In this document: positions 18,794 through 26,355 of the stretch, in pieces
Layout: every line of letters starts with the position of its first letter
How positions within the stretch are numbered: the first letter of the stretch is position 1
IMG/VR virus record: IMGVR_UViG_3300013109_000059
Location: 1-64,000 of that record
From: a virus
Length of the DNA: 64,000 nt
Reading direction: 5' to 3' (one strand)
Notes under the pieces: model-generated
Told to the model about the DNA's origin: nothing
Database searches by the model: none
Seen by the model: only the letters and a program-made list of their open reading frames with translations
Position numbers and translations under genes: made by a program

Positions 18794-20748
18794 TATTCAA
18801 CTGTTGCCTCCTCTTTTCCTAATAATTCAACTTTCTTTGCTTGTAACTTTTCTTGGTATGATAATAATTCATTTAATTCATCTTGTTGATCCATTAATAA
18901 GTTCTCTAAGTTTTGTCTTTGTTCATCTGTAATTTTTTCTCCCTCAATAACTTCACCAGTTTCAGGATCTGTCCAATCAGGTGCCATTCCATCTTTAGCA
19001 TCTAATATTGCTTGTAACTCATCTGTAGATTCTCTCATTTGTTTAATTTGCATCTCAACTATTTGGACATTAGATACAACATTACCTTCATTTATTTGTG
19101 ATAACCTTTTGTCATGTATTGAAGCTCTGTGTTCTTCCCAAAAAGTTTCAAATCTATTATCACCTTGTTCGTCACCATGAAAAAGTTTGCTTACGCCTCT
19201 ACCAAATCTCATCAAACTTCCAGATAACGTTCTAAATCCAGTTGCCATGCTACCAAATCCAGGTGTTAATAGCTCTTGCATTTCTTGGAATGCAATTGCC
19301 ATATTATTCATTACTTCTATACTAGTATCTGCATTATCAGCAAGATTTGCATAATAACCTGATGTTAATGTATCTGTGTCTGACATTAAAAACTCTTCAG
19401 CACCTGCCGCTGTTTTAGCTGATGCAAGTAATGCGTTAAGTGCTTCAAGGTTAGGATCACCTGCTGTTACTTTAAATGGTACATCTCTTATTAATTTAAA
19501 AAACTTCTTATAAGCATCTACTGTTTCTGCTTCAGTTTTAAATTGCCCTGTACCTATTTTTTCAACAAGATCAATAAGTGCTTCTGACGCACCTGGAGCA
19601 CCTTGTAAAGTTTCTATCATTGTTTTGCTTATATTATTTGCCGCTGTCTGATCAAAACTAATATCACCCACGAATCCTGTTATGACACTTTCCATGGCTC
19701 CAGCAAAATCTGCACCAAATAATTGTTCATTTAATACTCTAACAAGACCGGTTGCGTCTGAAATGTTTTTACTAGCTTGTTCGCCATATGTTTTTTCAAT
19801 AAATGCTTTATTTTGCAACAACCCAACCCTTAAATCAACATTATTCCTTGCCTCATCTCTTAATCTTAATGCTTCTTCTCTTTGCATTCCAAAAACATCA
19901 CCAGTAAATAATGCAAGGTTATTTGCTGATCTATATGAATCGATTACTCTTTTTCTACCAACTTCATTCATGGAAGTTAATTCTCCTAGCTGATATAATG
20001 TTTGTATTTCTTGAGCAATGAATCTAGTTTGGTCTTGTATTCCCATTCCAAAGTCTCTAAATGTTTTGTCTTGATCAATTTCTTTTGCAAACTCTGCTAA
20101 TCTTAAAGCACCTTCGAATAAATTTTCTTCTGCTTGAACAAGAAACGGTTTAGACTCTGCCATTAAATCAGTAAAGTCTTTTAGTCCCATTCCTAAATCT
20201 CTAGTTGCAAATCTTAAGTTAGTCCAATGATCTACATCACTTACTACTGCACCAAAGTCTATTAACTGTCTAGCTTGTTTTTCTTGCTCGGTTAATAACT
20301 TTGCAAAAATTATACCCATACCTGTTGCTACTACAAGTGGAGTACCTGCATGTCTTGCCACCATTTTAAGACCCGAAGCCCATTTTCCCATTCCTGCTCC
20401 CATGTTTGACACACCTATACCAGCATTTGCCATAATCTTTGCTGCCTCGTGTGCTAATTCAGCGGTAGCATTAACAGGATCACTGCTTTTCATTATTACA
20501 TTCATTGCACCGCCTGCTACTTTTGTGGCTTTTACAGTAGCTTCACCGGATGCTGTAACTAGATCTTCTGCTTCTTCTGCGTCAGCACTTAATGCTCTTA
20601 TAGACGCCGCATCTTTTTTACCTAGCACAGCCGCAATCATGGCCATAGTAGAATTGTTTATGGTCATGCTAGAGCTTACTTTTTCTAATGTAATCTCAGT
20701 TGCCCAAGGATACTGTTGATAAATTAGGTCTATTTGTTGTTGGTCCAT
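18793..20748 (-). CDS. Tape-measure-like virion protein (paralogue A)
   Basis: This 651-residue helical protein is the first of the paralogous pair. Features are an N-terminal YPWATEITLEKV segment, a Gly/Ala/Met-rich central hydrophobic region near 110-145 (ANAGIGVSNMGAGMGKW) and a long charged C-terminal coiled coil ending in KVELLGKEEATVE. It lies beside the divergent baseplate hub genes 26 and 51, a natural place for tail-length genes. Late transcription is likely from 20806-20814. No enzymatic motif was seen. Confidence 0.5.
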   Translation of the reverse strand: MDQQQIDLIYQQYPWATEITLEKVSSSMTINNSTMAMIAAVLGKKDAASIRALSADAEEAEDLVTASGEATVKATKVAGGAMNVIMKSSDPVNATAELAHEAAKIMANAGIGVSNMGAGMGKWASGLKMVARHAGTPLVVATGMGIIFAKLLTEQEKQARQLIDFGAVVSDVDHWTNLRFATRDLGMGLKDFTDLMAESKPFLVQAEENLFEGALRLAEFAKEIDQDKTFRDFGMGIQDQTRFIAQEIQTLYQLGELTSMNEVGRKRVIDSYRSANNLALFTGDVFGMQREEALRLRDEARNNVDLRVGLLQNKAFIEKTYGEQASKNISDATGLVRVLNEQLFGADFAGAMESVITGFVGDISFDQTAANNISKTMIETLQGAPGASEALIDLVEKIGTGQFKTEAETVDAYKKFFKLIRDVPFKVTAGDPNLEALNALLASAKTAAGAEEFLMSDTDTLTSGYYANLADNADTSIEVMNNMAIAFQEMQELLTPGFGSMATGFRTLSGSLMRFGRGVSKLFHGDEQGDNRFETFWEEHRASIHDKRLSQINEGNVVSNVQIVEMQIKQMRESTDELQAILDAKDGMAPDWTDPETGEVIEGEKITDEQRQNLENLLMDQQDELNELLSYQEKLQAKKVELLGKEEATVE

Positions 20749-20777
20749 AATGCTTTATTAAGTGGTATTTTAATTCA

Positions 20778-20786
20778 GATAAATAC
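20778..20786 (+). promoter_or_regulatory. Late promoter (GATAAATAC) for gene 26
   Basis: The plus-strand GATAAATAC gives a predicted start at about 20791 and a 64-base leader to the gene 26 ATG at 20855. It forms a divergent pair with the minus-strand site at 20806. Confidence 0.65.
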
Positions 20787-20805
20787 TATTGTATATACGT
20801 TACTA

Positions 20806-20814
20806 CTATTTATG
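20806..20814 (-). promoter_or_regulatory. Late promoter (CATAAATAG) for the tape-measure-like pair
   Basis: The minus strand reads CATAAATAG, with a predicted start at about 20801. It overlaps the leader of the plus-strand unit, so the two late transcripts overlap slightly at their 5' ends. Confidence 0.6.
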
Positions 20815-20854
20815 GAAATCATAATATACGTATATAATTGGAGAAATACAAAAC

Positions 20855-21685
20855 ATGACAAACCCATTAATTCAAGCATATAGAAAGCCTGCTTTATACA
20901 TTCCATTACCAAGTGGCGGTAAATTCTACAAAAAGAAGCCGAAACTTAGCATAGATAATGAACTGGCAGTATATGCTATGACAGCAAGGGATGAACTTAT
21001 TACTAAAACCCCAGATGCTTTGTTTAACGGAGAAGCTACAATTAGTTTGATTAAAAGTTGTTGCCCTGATATTGTTGAACCAGAAACAATGCCAGTAAGC
21101 GACTTACTTGTAATCTTAGTAGGTATTAGACAAGCAAGTTATGGAAAAAATATAGACATCGATGTTAAATGTCCTAAGTGTGAGTTTGATAATCAATTGC
21201 AATTAGATGCAAATATAATGTTATCAAACGCAAAAACTGGCACAATTGAGCAAAGTGTAACATTACCAAGTGATTTTAAAATTATTTGTAATCCATACAC
21301 ATTAAAAGATAGAACTATGTTACAAGTTCAACAAATTAAACAAAACAAGATGATACAAGGATTGGCTAGTGAGAAACTAGAAGATGCCGAAAGACAAGAT
21401 CTTTTTGGAAAAACATTTGTTGAAATTGCAGAACTTACTGTTAGTTTAATTACTAATAGTATTGTAAGTGTACAAGGTAAAGACACTGATGTTATCACAG
21501 ATAAAGATACTATTAAAGAATGGCTACAAAATATTACTAAAAATGATTACGAAGTAATCAGAACTAAAATAGAGGAACTAAGCGAAAGTGGCTTAGAAAC
21601 TAAATTTGCTGCCAATTGTCAAGACTGTGGACATAGTTGGAAGACTGGTGTGGACTTAGACGTCGCAAATTTTTTCGGGGGTTGA
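20855..21685 (+). CDS. 26: Baseplate hub protein gp26
   Basis: The 276-residue protein resembles the T4 gp26 baseplate family. The N-terminal segment is IPLPSGGKFYKKKP and a central one is DLLVILVGIRQASYGKNIDI. Two CxxC pairs, C106/C109 (KCPKCE) and C255/C258 (NCQDCG), could bind one metal ion. GGAG precedes the ATG. The 3' end carries overlapping slippery heptamers (21667-21676) and a downstream hairpin, so a fraction of ribosomes may shift into the next frame. In that case a fusion of about 351 residues with the gene 51-like product would be made. Confidence 0.82.
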   Translation: MTNPLIQAYRKPALYIPLPSGGKFYKKKPKLSIDNELAVYAMTARDELITKTPDALFNGEATISLIKSCCPDIVEPETMPVSDLLVILVGIRQASYGKNIDIDVKCPKCEFDNQLQLDANIMLSNAKTGTIEQSVTLPSDFKIICNPYTLKDRTMLQVQQIKQNKMIQGLASEKLEDAERQDLFGKTFVEIAELTVSLITNSIVSVQGKDTDVITDKDTIKEWLQNITKNDYEVIRTKIEELSESGLETKFAANCQDCGHSWKTGVDLDVANFFGG

Positions 21686-21702
21686 TAGCTTCTCGTCAAC
21701 CC
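21667..21702 (+). promoter_or_regulatory. Candidate programmed -1 ribosomal frameshift signal
   Basis: In the gene 26 frame the codons read GCA AAT TTT TTC GGG GGT TGA. This contains A AAT TTT (21667-21673) and T TTT TTC (21670-21676), both of the X XXY YYZ form. Two bases later a perfect 7-bp stem forms between GGGTTGA (21679-21685) and TCAACCC (21696-21702). The downstream open frame is exactly the -1 frame. All elements of a -1 frameshift signal are present; use in vivo is inferred. Confidence 0.65.
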
Positions 21703-21909
21703 GAAGACATTGTAAAATTAGTTGAACAGTATAATAAGGATTTAGAAACTACAGAAGGTAGCTACTTAGATGTAGTTATTCGTAGTGAAGGTGCGGTTAG
21801 TTATAAAGACATTCTGCAAATGCCTGTGAGCAGTATTAAACTCTTAATAGAACGTATGAATAGTCGTGTTGAGGAAATTAATAAAGCAAGAAAAGGTAAT
21901 AGACGTTAG
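21682..21909 (+). CDS. 51: Baseplate hub assembly protein gp51-like
   Basis: The frame is open from upstream of the gene 26 stop to 21909. It has no good ATG near the junction. Either it starts at the TTG at 21682, overlapping the gene 26 stop (75 residues), or it is made only as a -1 frameshift fusion to gp26. The protein is helical (EDIVKLVEQYNKDLETTEG, then MPVSSIKLLIERMNSRVEE). Gene 51 follows gene 26 in T4 and acts in hub assembly; identity here rests on size, position and the LPxxxIKxLI-like segment. Confidence 0.6.
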   Translation: MIASRQPEDIVKLVEQYNKDLETTEGSYLDVVIRSEGAVSYKDILQMPVSSIKLLIERMNSRVEEINKARKGNRR

Positions 21910-22349
21910 TGGCCTGTTATTAAATTATAATAATCTTCTGGCCAACTGTCATAATATGTGGTGTTTTTGTGTAAATGTTTACGTTTTTCATGTAAATCGC
22001 TTTTTCTTTGAACAAACACACAGTCAGTAAAGTTCTTTACAAAATGTCCACTTGTTCTTGTACTAGTAAAATATAATAAGTGAGGATGTTTTTCTCTAAG
22101 CTCTGCACAAGTCTTTTCTATAAAAGACATATCATCTACATCACCCAACCAACAAATAGCCATTTGGTACTTAACATGGTCAAATGATTCTAAAGCCAGA
22201 ACATTGTCACGTGCATCAACAAACTGTAATGCATTTTTAATTCTTGCACTTTTTGCATACGGACATATAGGATATCCATCATCCTTTAAAGGCTCAACTG
22301 ATTCTTCTGCAAACTTTAAAAATTTAATCCGAAATTCGTCCAACGTCAT
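21906..22349 (-). CDS. Conserved-looking protein of unknown function
   Basis: This 147-residue protein is convergent with gene 51, overlapping it by four bases. It is soluble and mixed alpha/beta, with GYPICPYAKSARIKNALQF near 25-43, a KYQMAICWLGDVDDMSFIEKTC centre and a histidine- and lysine-rich segment (DLHEKRKHLHKNTTYYDSW) near the end. No family was recognised. The leader holds two perfect hairpins and a late-promoter-like site. A sigma70-like promoter lies 600 bases upstream. Confidence 0.65.
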   Translation of the reverse strand: MTLDEFRIKFLKFAEESVEPLKDDGYPICPYAKSARIKNALQFVDARDNVLALESFDHVKYQMAICWLGDVDDMSFIEKTCAELREKHPHLLYFTSTRTSGHFVKNFTDCVFVQRKSDLHEKRKHLHKNTTYYDSWPEDYYNLITGH

Positions 22350-22371
22350 GTATATGTTTTCCTGATATAAT

Positions 22372-22415
22372 TGATGTCTTCGACATCATCAACTTCGCAA
22401 AGCTAATCGCTTTGC
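22372..22415 (-). other. Two perfect hairpins in the leader of the 147-residue gene
   Basis: TGATGTC with GACATCA (22372-22388, three-base loop) and GCAAAGC with GCTTTGC (22397-22415, five-base loop) lie between the late promoter and the ATG at 22349. Neither is followed by a T-run, so they are not ordinary terminators. They may stabilise the messenger or be part of a longer structured RNA. Confidence 0.5.
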
Positions 22416-22444
22416 TCGTTGTTGTTGCTTACGCTTTATACACT

Positions 22445-22452
22445 TATTTATG
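22445..22452 (-). promoter_or_regulatory. Possible late promoter (CATAAATA)
   Basis: The minus strand reads AACATAAATAAG. The predicted start at about 22440 would give a 90-base leader with the two hairpins. Confidence 0.45.
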
Positions 22453-22500
22453 TTAATTTATATTGAATTTAAATGACTACTTGACAAGATGCTTTATTCA

Positions 22501-22947
22501 CACTTAGCCTTATACAGGCCAAGTGTAAATTGTTCTTGACATAGAACTCTACCCACAGATACTATAGTAAACCTAGTTTAGCACCTAGGAAGGGCGGTTA
22601 CGCGGTACCCTTATTACATACTGCTTTATAACGCAGAAACACCCATTGCCATAGTATCAACTTTGGGTTGTCCTCAAGTTCCAAATTGTCAGGAGAGCTT
22701 GATCATTTTGATTTGTCAAATCAGTGCATTGACTTATAGGCACACCAGTTCTGGTCACAATGAAGTAACCTCAAGGTGAGTCGAGCGAATCTCGACCAAT
22801 CAGGGCCTTGTAGCCTATGTTAGTTTTTATTAGCCTAAAATTGTATTTGAGTTGGAGCCGGACTTTAAGTCTGTATGAGTTTTGGTTTTACACTATTAGT
22901 TATCTTATGCTTTAATTATTAGCTGATAATAAAGTTAAAACGCTACT
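22501..22947. ncRNA. Candidate structured RNA region in a 629-base gap
   Basis: No protein frame is supported in 22350-22978. Many pairings are visible: GATACTAT (22558-22565) with ATAGTATC (22651-22658) enclosing CCTAG/CTAGG, AAGGGCG/CGC..CCCTT and CTGC/GCAG hairpins; ATAGGC (22736-22741) with GCCTAT (22813-22818) enclosing ACCAG/CTGGT and GTCGAG/CTCGAC; and a 10-bp arm at 22501-22525 with one mismatch. The first domain has a cloverleaf-like layout but no tRNA sequence marks. Promoter-like sites exist on both strands, with the minus-strand one the better match. The family is not recognised. Confidence 0.45.
22536..22565 (+). promoter_or_regulatory. Possible plus-strand sigma70 promoter
   Basis: TTGACA at 22536-22541 and TACTAT at 22560-22565 are 18 bases apart. 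The -10 overlaps one arm of the long helix described for this gap, so it may be a chance match within a structured element. Confidence 0.3.
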
Positions 22948-22953
22948 TTTGTT

Positions 22954-22982
22954 ATAATAACAAAAATTTAATACGTTGTCAA
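22954..22982 (-). promoter_or_regulatory. Sigma70-type promoter firing into the 22.3-22.95 kb gap
   Basis: On the minus strand TTGACA (22982-22977) and TATTAT (22959-22954) are 17 bases apart. The -10 lies within an inverted repeat, TTTTGTTATTATAACAAAA, that could bind a dimeric regulator. Its -35 overlaps the stop codon region of the nuclease gene. The transcript would cover the structured region and may reach the gene at 22349. Confidence 0.6.
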
Positions 22983-23425
22983 CCTTTCTTTAAGTGTTCC
23001 GTAAGAATTTTTGAACTACCCACCCTTACGTTAATAATGCCGTTATAGTATTCATCGGTTTCTAATACTCTACGGTCAAATTGTTCTTTTGCTTCCATGT
23101 AACTTAATACACCTTTACTAGGACAATAATGTAAAATTTCTCTAGTAAATTTATTTGAACCAAGTGTTAGGACATCTGCGTTTAAATGATCTGATGACCC
23201 CCAATAGTCTTGCCAATCACTTTCTTTATATCCACGTCTTTTATTCTTTTTACCTTTAAGTGGTGGCTTAGTTGTTTTAAATCTTGCTAGTTTTTTACCT
23301 ATGTATTTTTTATTGTTAGTAAGATTTGTAATTACATATACAAATCCTTCGCAATCATTAGGTAATTCATTGACTATTTTATTTTTATATGTCCATGGAC
23401 AATTATTCTTCTTTGACCCATTCAT
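22979..23425 (-). CDS. GIY-YIG-like nuclease
   Basis: This 148-residue protein has an N-terminal GIY-YIG signature: EGFVYVITNLTNNKKYIGKK (residues 26-45), with VYV standing for GIY and KYIGK for YIG. A basic linker (KPPLKGKKNKRRGYK) and a SYMEAKEQFDRRVL helix with a candidate catalytic Glu follow. GIY-YIG enzymes in T4-like phages include homing and repair nucleases. It sits with the recombination genes 46 and 47, so DNA processing is possible. It overlaps the small gene upstream by 23 bases. Confidence 0.7.
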   Translation of the reverse strand: MNGSKKNNCPWTYKNKIVNELPNDCEGFVYVITNLTNNKKYIGKKLARFKTTKPPLKGKKNKRRGYKESDWQDYWGSSDHLNADVLTLGSNKFTREILHYCPSKGVLSYMEAKEQFDRRVLETDEYYNGIINVRVGSSKILTEHLKKG

Positions 23426-23561
23426 TTATTGTTTTCCTAATCAAGTCTAAAGTATCTATACCTAGTTCGTCCTTTTTTATTGTTTCCGGTGCATGTAATA
23501 ATACATAAGTCCATTTTTCGTGTAATTCTAATTCTTCTTGTTTGTTATATGTATTACGCAT
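23403..23561 (-). CDS. Very small overlapping gene of unknown function
   Basis: A 52-residue frame (MRNTYNKQEELELHEKW..TINEWVKEE) runs from an ATG that overlaps the last codons of gene 46 and ends 23 bases inside the nuclease gene. It exactly fills the 128-base gap between them, which otherwise would be the only large gap in this operon. The product is acidic and helical. Overlap at both ends suggests translational coupling. The function is unknown. Confidence 0.6.
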   Translation of the reverse strand: MRNTYNKQEELELHEKWTYVLLHAPETIKKDELGIDTLDLIRKTINEWVKEE

Positions 23562-25332
23562 CAATTACTTCTACTTCAGTGTCAAATGTAGTGAAGCCAT
23601 TTTCTTTAGTAACTTGTAGCACTCTGCTAACTCTACCTACTAATTCATCTCTGTGTGAAATAAGTAAAATATTCTTATTTCTATCACGTTCAAATTTCTT
23701 TAACACACCTAATGCACTATCAACACCAACTGTGTCCATACCACTATCAACAAGTTCGTCTATACAAACAAAGTTAATAGGATGATTCATACTTTCAAAT
23801 ACATCACGGAATGCCCAACTAAGTCCAAGTATAAGTCTATTACGTTCTCCCCTTGATAAATTATCAAAATCTAAATCTTGACCAAGTTGTGTAATAGTTA
23901 CAGTTAAGTCACTTTGAAATTCTACTTCATGCGGTAAACCTAGTCGTGTAATATAATATTCTAAACGTGTGTTTAAAAATTGTAAGTTTTGTTCAATAAT
24001 CTTTTTACGAATAAAACTATCTTTGTTAGTTAATAGTTTTAATAAAAAGTCTTGATGTTCTCTTAATTCTTCAAGTGTATTTACTTCTTCCCAATCTACA
24101 TCTTGTAATCCTGTATTTTTTAAAACATCAATTTGTTCTATATACGGATTAGTTTCGTTTGCGGCATTAGTCATTGATGATTGTAACTTATCTATTTTAC
24201 TTTGATGCTTATATGCTTCTTGTAAGGTATTATATTCAATTGTGGGAGCATTTCCAATTTCACCAATGGCAGTAATTGCATTTGTGTACGATTCAATTAA
24301 TTCGTTCTCTTCAGTAATTTGAGTTTGACTTTCATTTACAAGTTCTGTTTTTTGAGAAACTATTTTATCATGTTGTTCATCATGAATATCTTGTCCACAT
24401 GCATAACATTTATGTTCTAATGTAGCAGTTAAATCTTCTTGTGCCTTATCTAAACGTTTCTGTTCACGTTCAGAACTACTTGTAAGTCTAGCTATTTCAG
24501 CATTTAAAGTATCTATTTGGCCTTTCTTTTCATTAAATTCAGCAAACTCTTCGTGTGCTTTTATTTCTTTATCAATGTCAATATGTTCTAATGCTTGTAT
24601 CTCACTAGTATATTCTTGAATACGTCCTTCTAGTTGTGAAGCCCATGTCTTTTCTCTACGTTCAAGATCTTTAATACTATTATTAATACGTTCGTTTGCA
24701 TCTTCTACTCCTTTAAGTCTATATGTTTCTTCAGTTATTCTGTCTTTAGTATTTTTTAATAGTTCTTTAAGTATATCAGCCTTCTCACTAAGTTTAGTAA
24801 TTCCTAACAATTGCTCAATCATGTCACGTTGATCATTTGCTCTCATACTTAAAAATGGTTCAGTGTATGTATTCAGTGCAATAATATGCTTAAACATATT
24901 ATGAGTCATACCAAGTGTTTGTTCAATTACGTGTTGGCTTTCTCTGCCTTGTCCTTGCATTTCATCTGTAATGCCGTCGTCATTGCTATCTACGTCATTA
25001 ACTAGATATTTAAATACATTGGGTTTGCGTCCACGCTCAATACGATAATTTACACTGTCTATTTCAAAATCAACAGTGACCATCATATTTTTATTATTAG
25101 TTTTATTAACTAAGTTATCTTTTTTAATACTGTATAATGCACTGCCAAACAATGCATAACTTAATGCATTAATAATTGTCGTCTTACCTGTACCATTACG
25201 TGAGCCATCACCACCTAAATCTAAGTTATTACCTAATACAAGTGTTAGCCCAGCATCATCAAAGTGAACAGCCTGTGTGACATTGCCCACACTCATAAAG
25301 TTCTTTACGGTGATATTTTTAATTATTAGCAT
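23554..25332 (-). CDS. 46: Recombination endonuclease subunit gp46 (SbcC/Rad50-like)
   Basis: The 592-residue protein is an SMC-type ATPase. It has a Walker A region (SRNGTGKTT, about 44-52), a long coiled coil interrupted by a zinc-hook CxxC (HKCYACGQD), the ABC signature LSRGERNRL and a Walker B VCIDELVDSG. With gp47 it forms the nuclease complex that resects DNA ends for recombination-dependent replication, and in T4 also helps degrade host DNA. It begins immediately after the gene 47 stop. Length fits the T4 family (560). Confidence 0.95.
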   Translation of the reverse strand: MLIIKNITVKNFMSVGNVTQAVHFDDAGLTLVLGNNLDLGGDGSRNGTGKTTIINALSYALFGSALYSIKKDNLVNKTNNKNMMVTVDFEIDSVNYRIERGRKPNVFKYLVNDVDSNDDGITDEMQGQGRESQHVIEQTLGMTHNMFKHIIALNTYTEPFLSMRANDQRDMIEQLLGITKLSEKADILKELLKNTKDRITEETYRLKGVEDANERINNSIKDLERREKTWASQLEGRIQEYTSEIQALEHIDIDKEIKAHEEFAEFNEKKGQIDTLNAEIARLTSSSEREQKRLDKAQEDLTATLEHKCYACGQDIHDEQHDKIVSQKTELVNESQTQITEENELIESYTNAITAIGEIGNAPTIEYNTLQEAYKHQSKIDKLQSSMTNAANETNPYIEQIDVLKNTGLQDVDWEEVNTLEELREHQDFLLKLLTNKDSFIRKKIIEQNLQFLNTRLEYYITRLGLPHEVEFQSDLTVTITQLGQDLDFDNLSRGERNRLILGLSWAFRDVFESMNHPINFVCIDELVDSGMDTVGVDSALGVLKKFERDRNKNILLISHRDELVGRVSRVLQVTKENGFTTFDTEVEVIDA

Positions 25333-26355
25333 TTATGTTGTTAGTCCTCTGTAAATATCTACTAGTAGTTGCTTTTTAATAGTATCACTTTGTACTGAGT
25401 TAAGTTGCGACAGTACAATGCTATCTACGTTTTCTACTTGGATATCAACTCCTTTATTCCAGTCTTGTGTATGTTCTTCTTTTTTGCTAGGCATAAGAGC
25501 AATCTCACGTAAGTTGTATTGTTTAATAAATGTTTCTTTAATAAAGTTTGCTTCTTCGTATGTAATACCAACATCTAATGTAACACGGCAATGTGTTTTA
25601 TCAGATAAGTATTTGTCTGGGTTATCTATTAATTTACTTAATGTTAAAGTTCTATACTTAGGAGCATCTGGCCATGCTAGATATTCTATATTGCCATCCC
25701 AATCTAAAAACATGCATCCTCTGTCGTCGTCCCATGTATCAGCATAGTTATGTGGGAAACAATTGCCTGGGTAAATTACATTGCCACGTTTTTGTCTTTT
25801 ATGAAAGTGTCCACTAAAAACCATCTCAGGTTTTGATAAGTCTTCTGCTTTAAGACCTCCTGTGTCTGGCATTTGTACAAGGGCATTCATATAAAAGTCT
25901 GGCAATTCAAAATGACCAAACATAAATTTACATTCAATTTGTTTTAACTTTTTCCATTCGTCATCACATAGCCAAGGAATAAATGCTACGCCATCTTCAA
26001 TAAGCATTTCCTTGTTTACCATTCTAATTTTTTTGAAGTCCTCAATCATTGATAAACTATGAATCTCACGCTTTTCACGATAATATAAATCATGATTACC
26101 AGTGATCATTATAATCTCATCAAAGTTCTCATTAAGTCTTCGTAAGTTACTAGTGGTATAATTTAGTGTGCTAACATTGATACTAGCACGATTGTGATGC
26201 CAATCTCCTAAGAAGAAACATTTTTTAATGCCTCTTTTATGAGCTTCAGCAATCATCCATATGATAAAATCTTCACAATCCTGGTTATGATATCTACTGT
26301 TATTCTTCATGCCAAAGTGAATATCAGTAAAGATCACTGCTTTGTCAAAAAACAT
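25333..26355 (-). CDS. 47: Recombination endonuclease subunit gp47 (SbcD/Mre11-like)
   Basis: This 340-residue protein is a metallophosphoesterase with the family motifs in order: FTDIHFG (about 10-16), FLGDWHHNR (about 48-56), ITGNHDLYY (about 84-92) and GHFHKRQ near 190-196. These residues bind two metal ions. It is the nuclease partner of gp46. The start codon directly follows the gene 55 stop and its stop directly precedes gene 46, so the three are translated as one unit. Confidence 0.95.
   Translation of the reverse strand: MFFDKAVIFTDIHFGMKNNSRYHNQDCEDFIIWMIAEAHKRGIKKCFFLGDWHHNRASINVSTLNYTTSNLRRLNENFDEIIMITGNHDLYYREKREIHSLSMIEDFKKIRMVNKEMLIEDGVAFIPWLCDDEWKKLKQIECKFMFGHFELPDFYMNALVQMPDTGGLKAEDLSKPEMVFSGHFHKRQKRGNVIYPGNCFPHNYADTWDDDRGCMFLDWDGNIEYLAWPDAPKYRTLTLSKLIDNPDKYLSDKTHCRVTLDVGITYEEANFIKETFIKQYNLREIALMPSKKEEHTQDWNKGVDIQVENVDSIVLSQLNSVQSDTIKKQLLVDIYRGLTT

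Noticed and set aside
22558-22658. Possible tRNA from the cloverleaf-like pairing
   Set aside because: No TTCRA loop, D-loop GG or CCA-compatible end could be found on either strand, and it is about 100 bases long.
22947-22966. Inverted repeat taken as a terminator after the nuclease gene
   Set aside because: It lacks a T-run after the stem on the minus strand and overlaps a promoter -10, so operator or chance symmetry is more likely.
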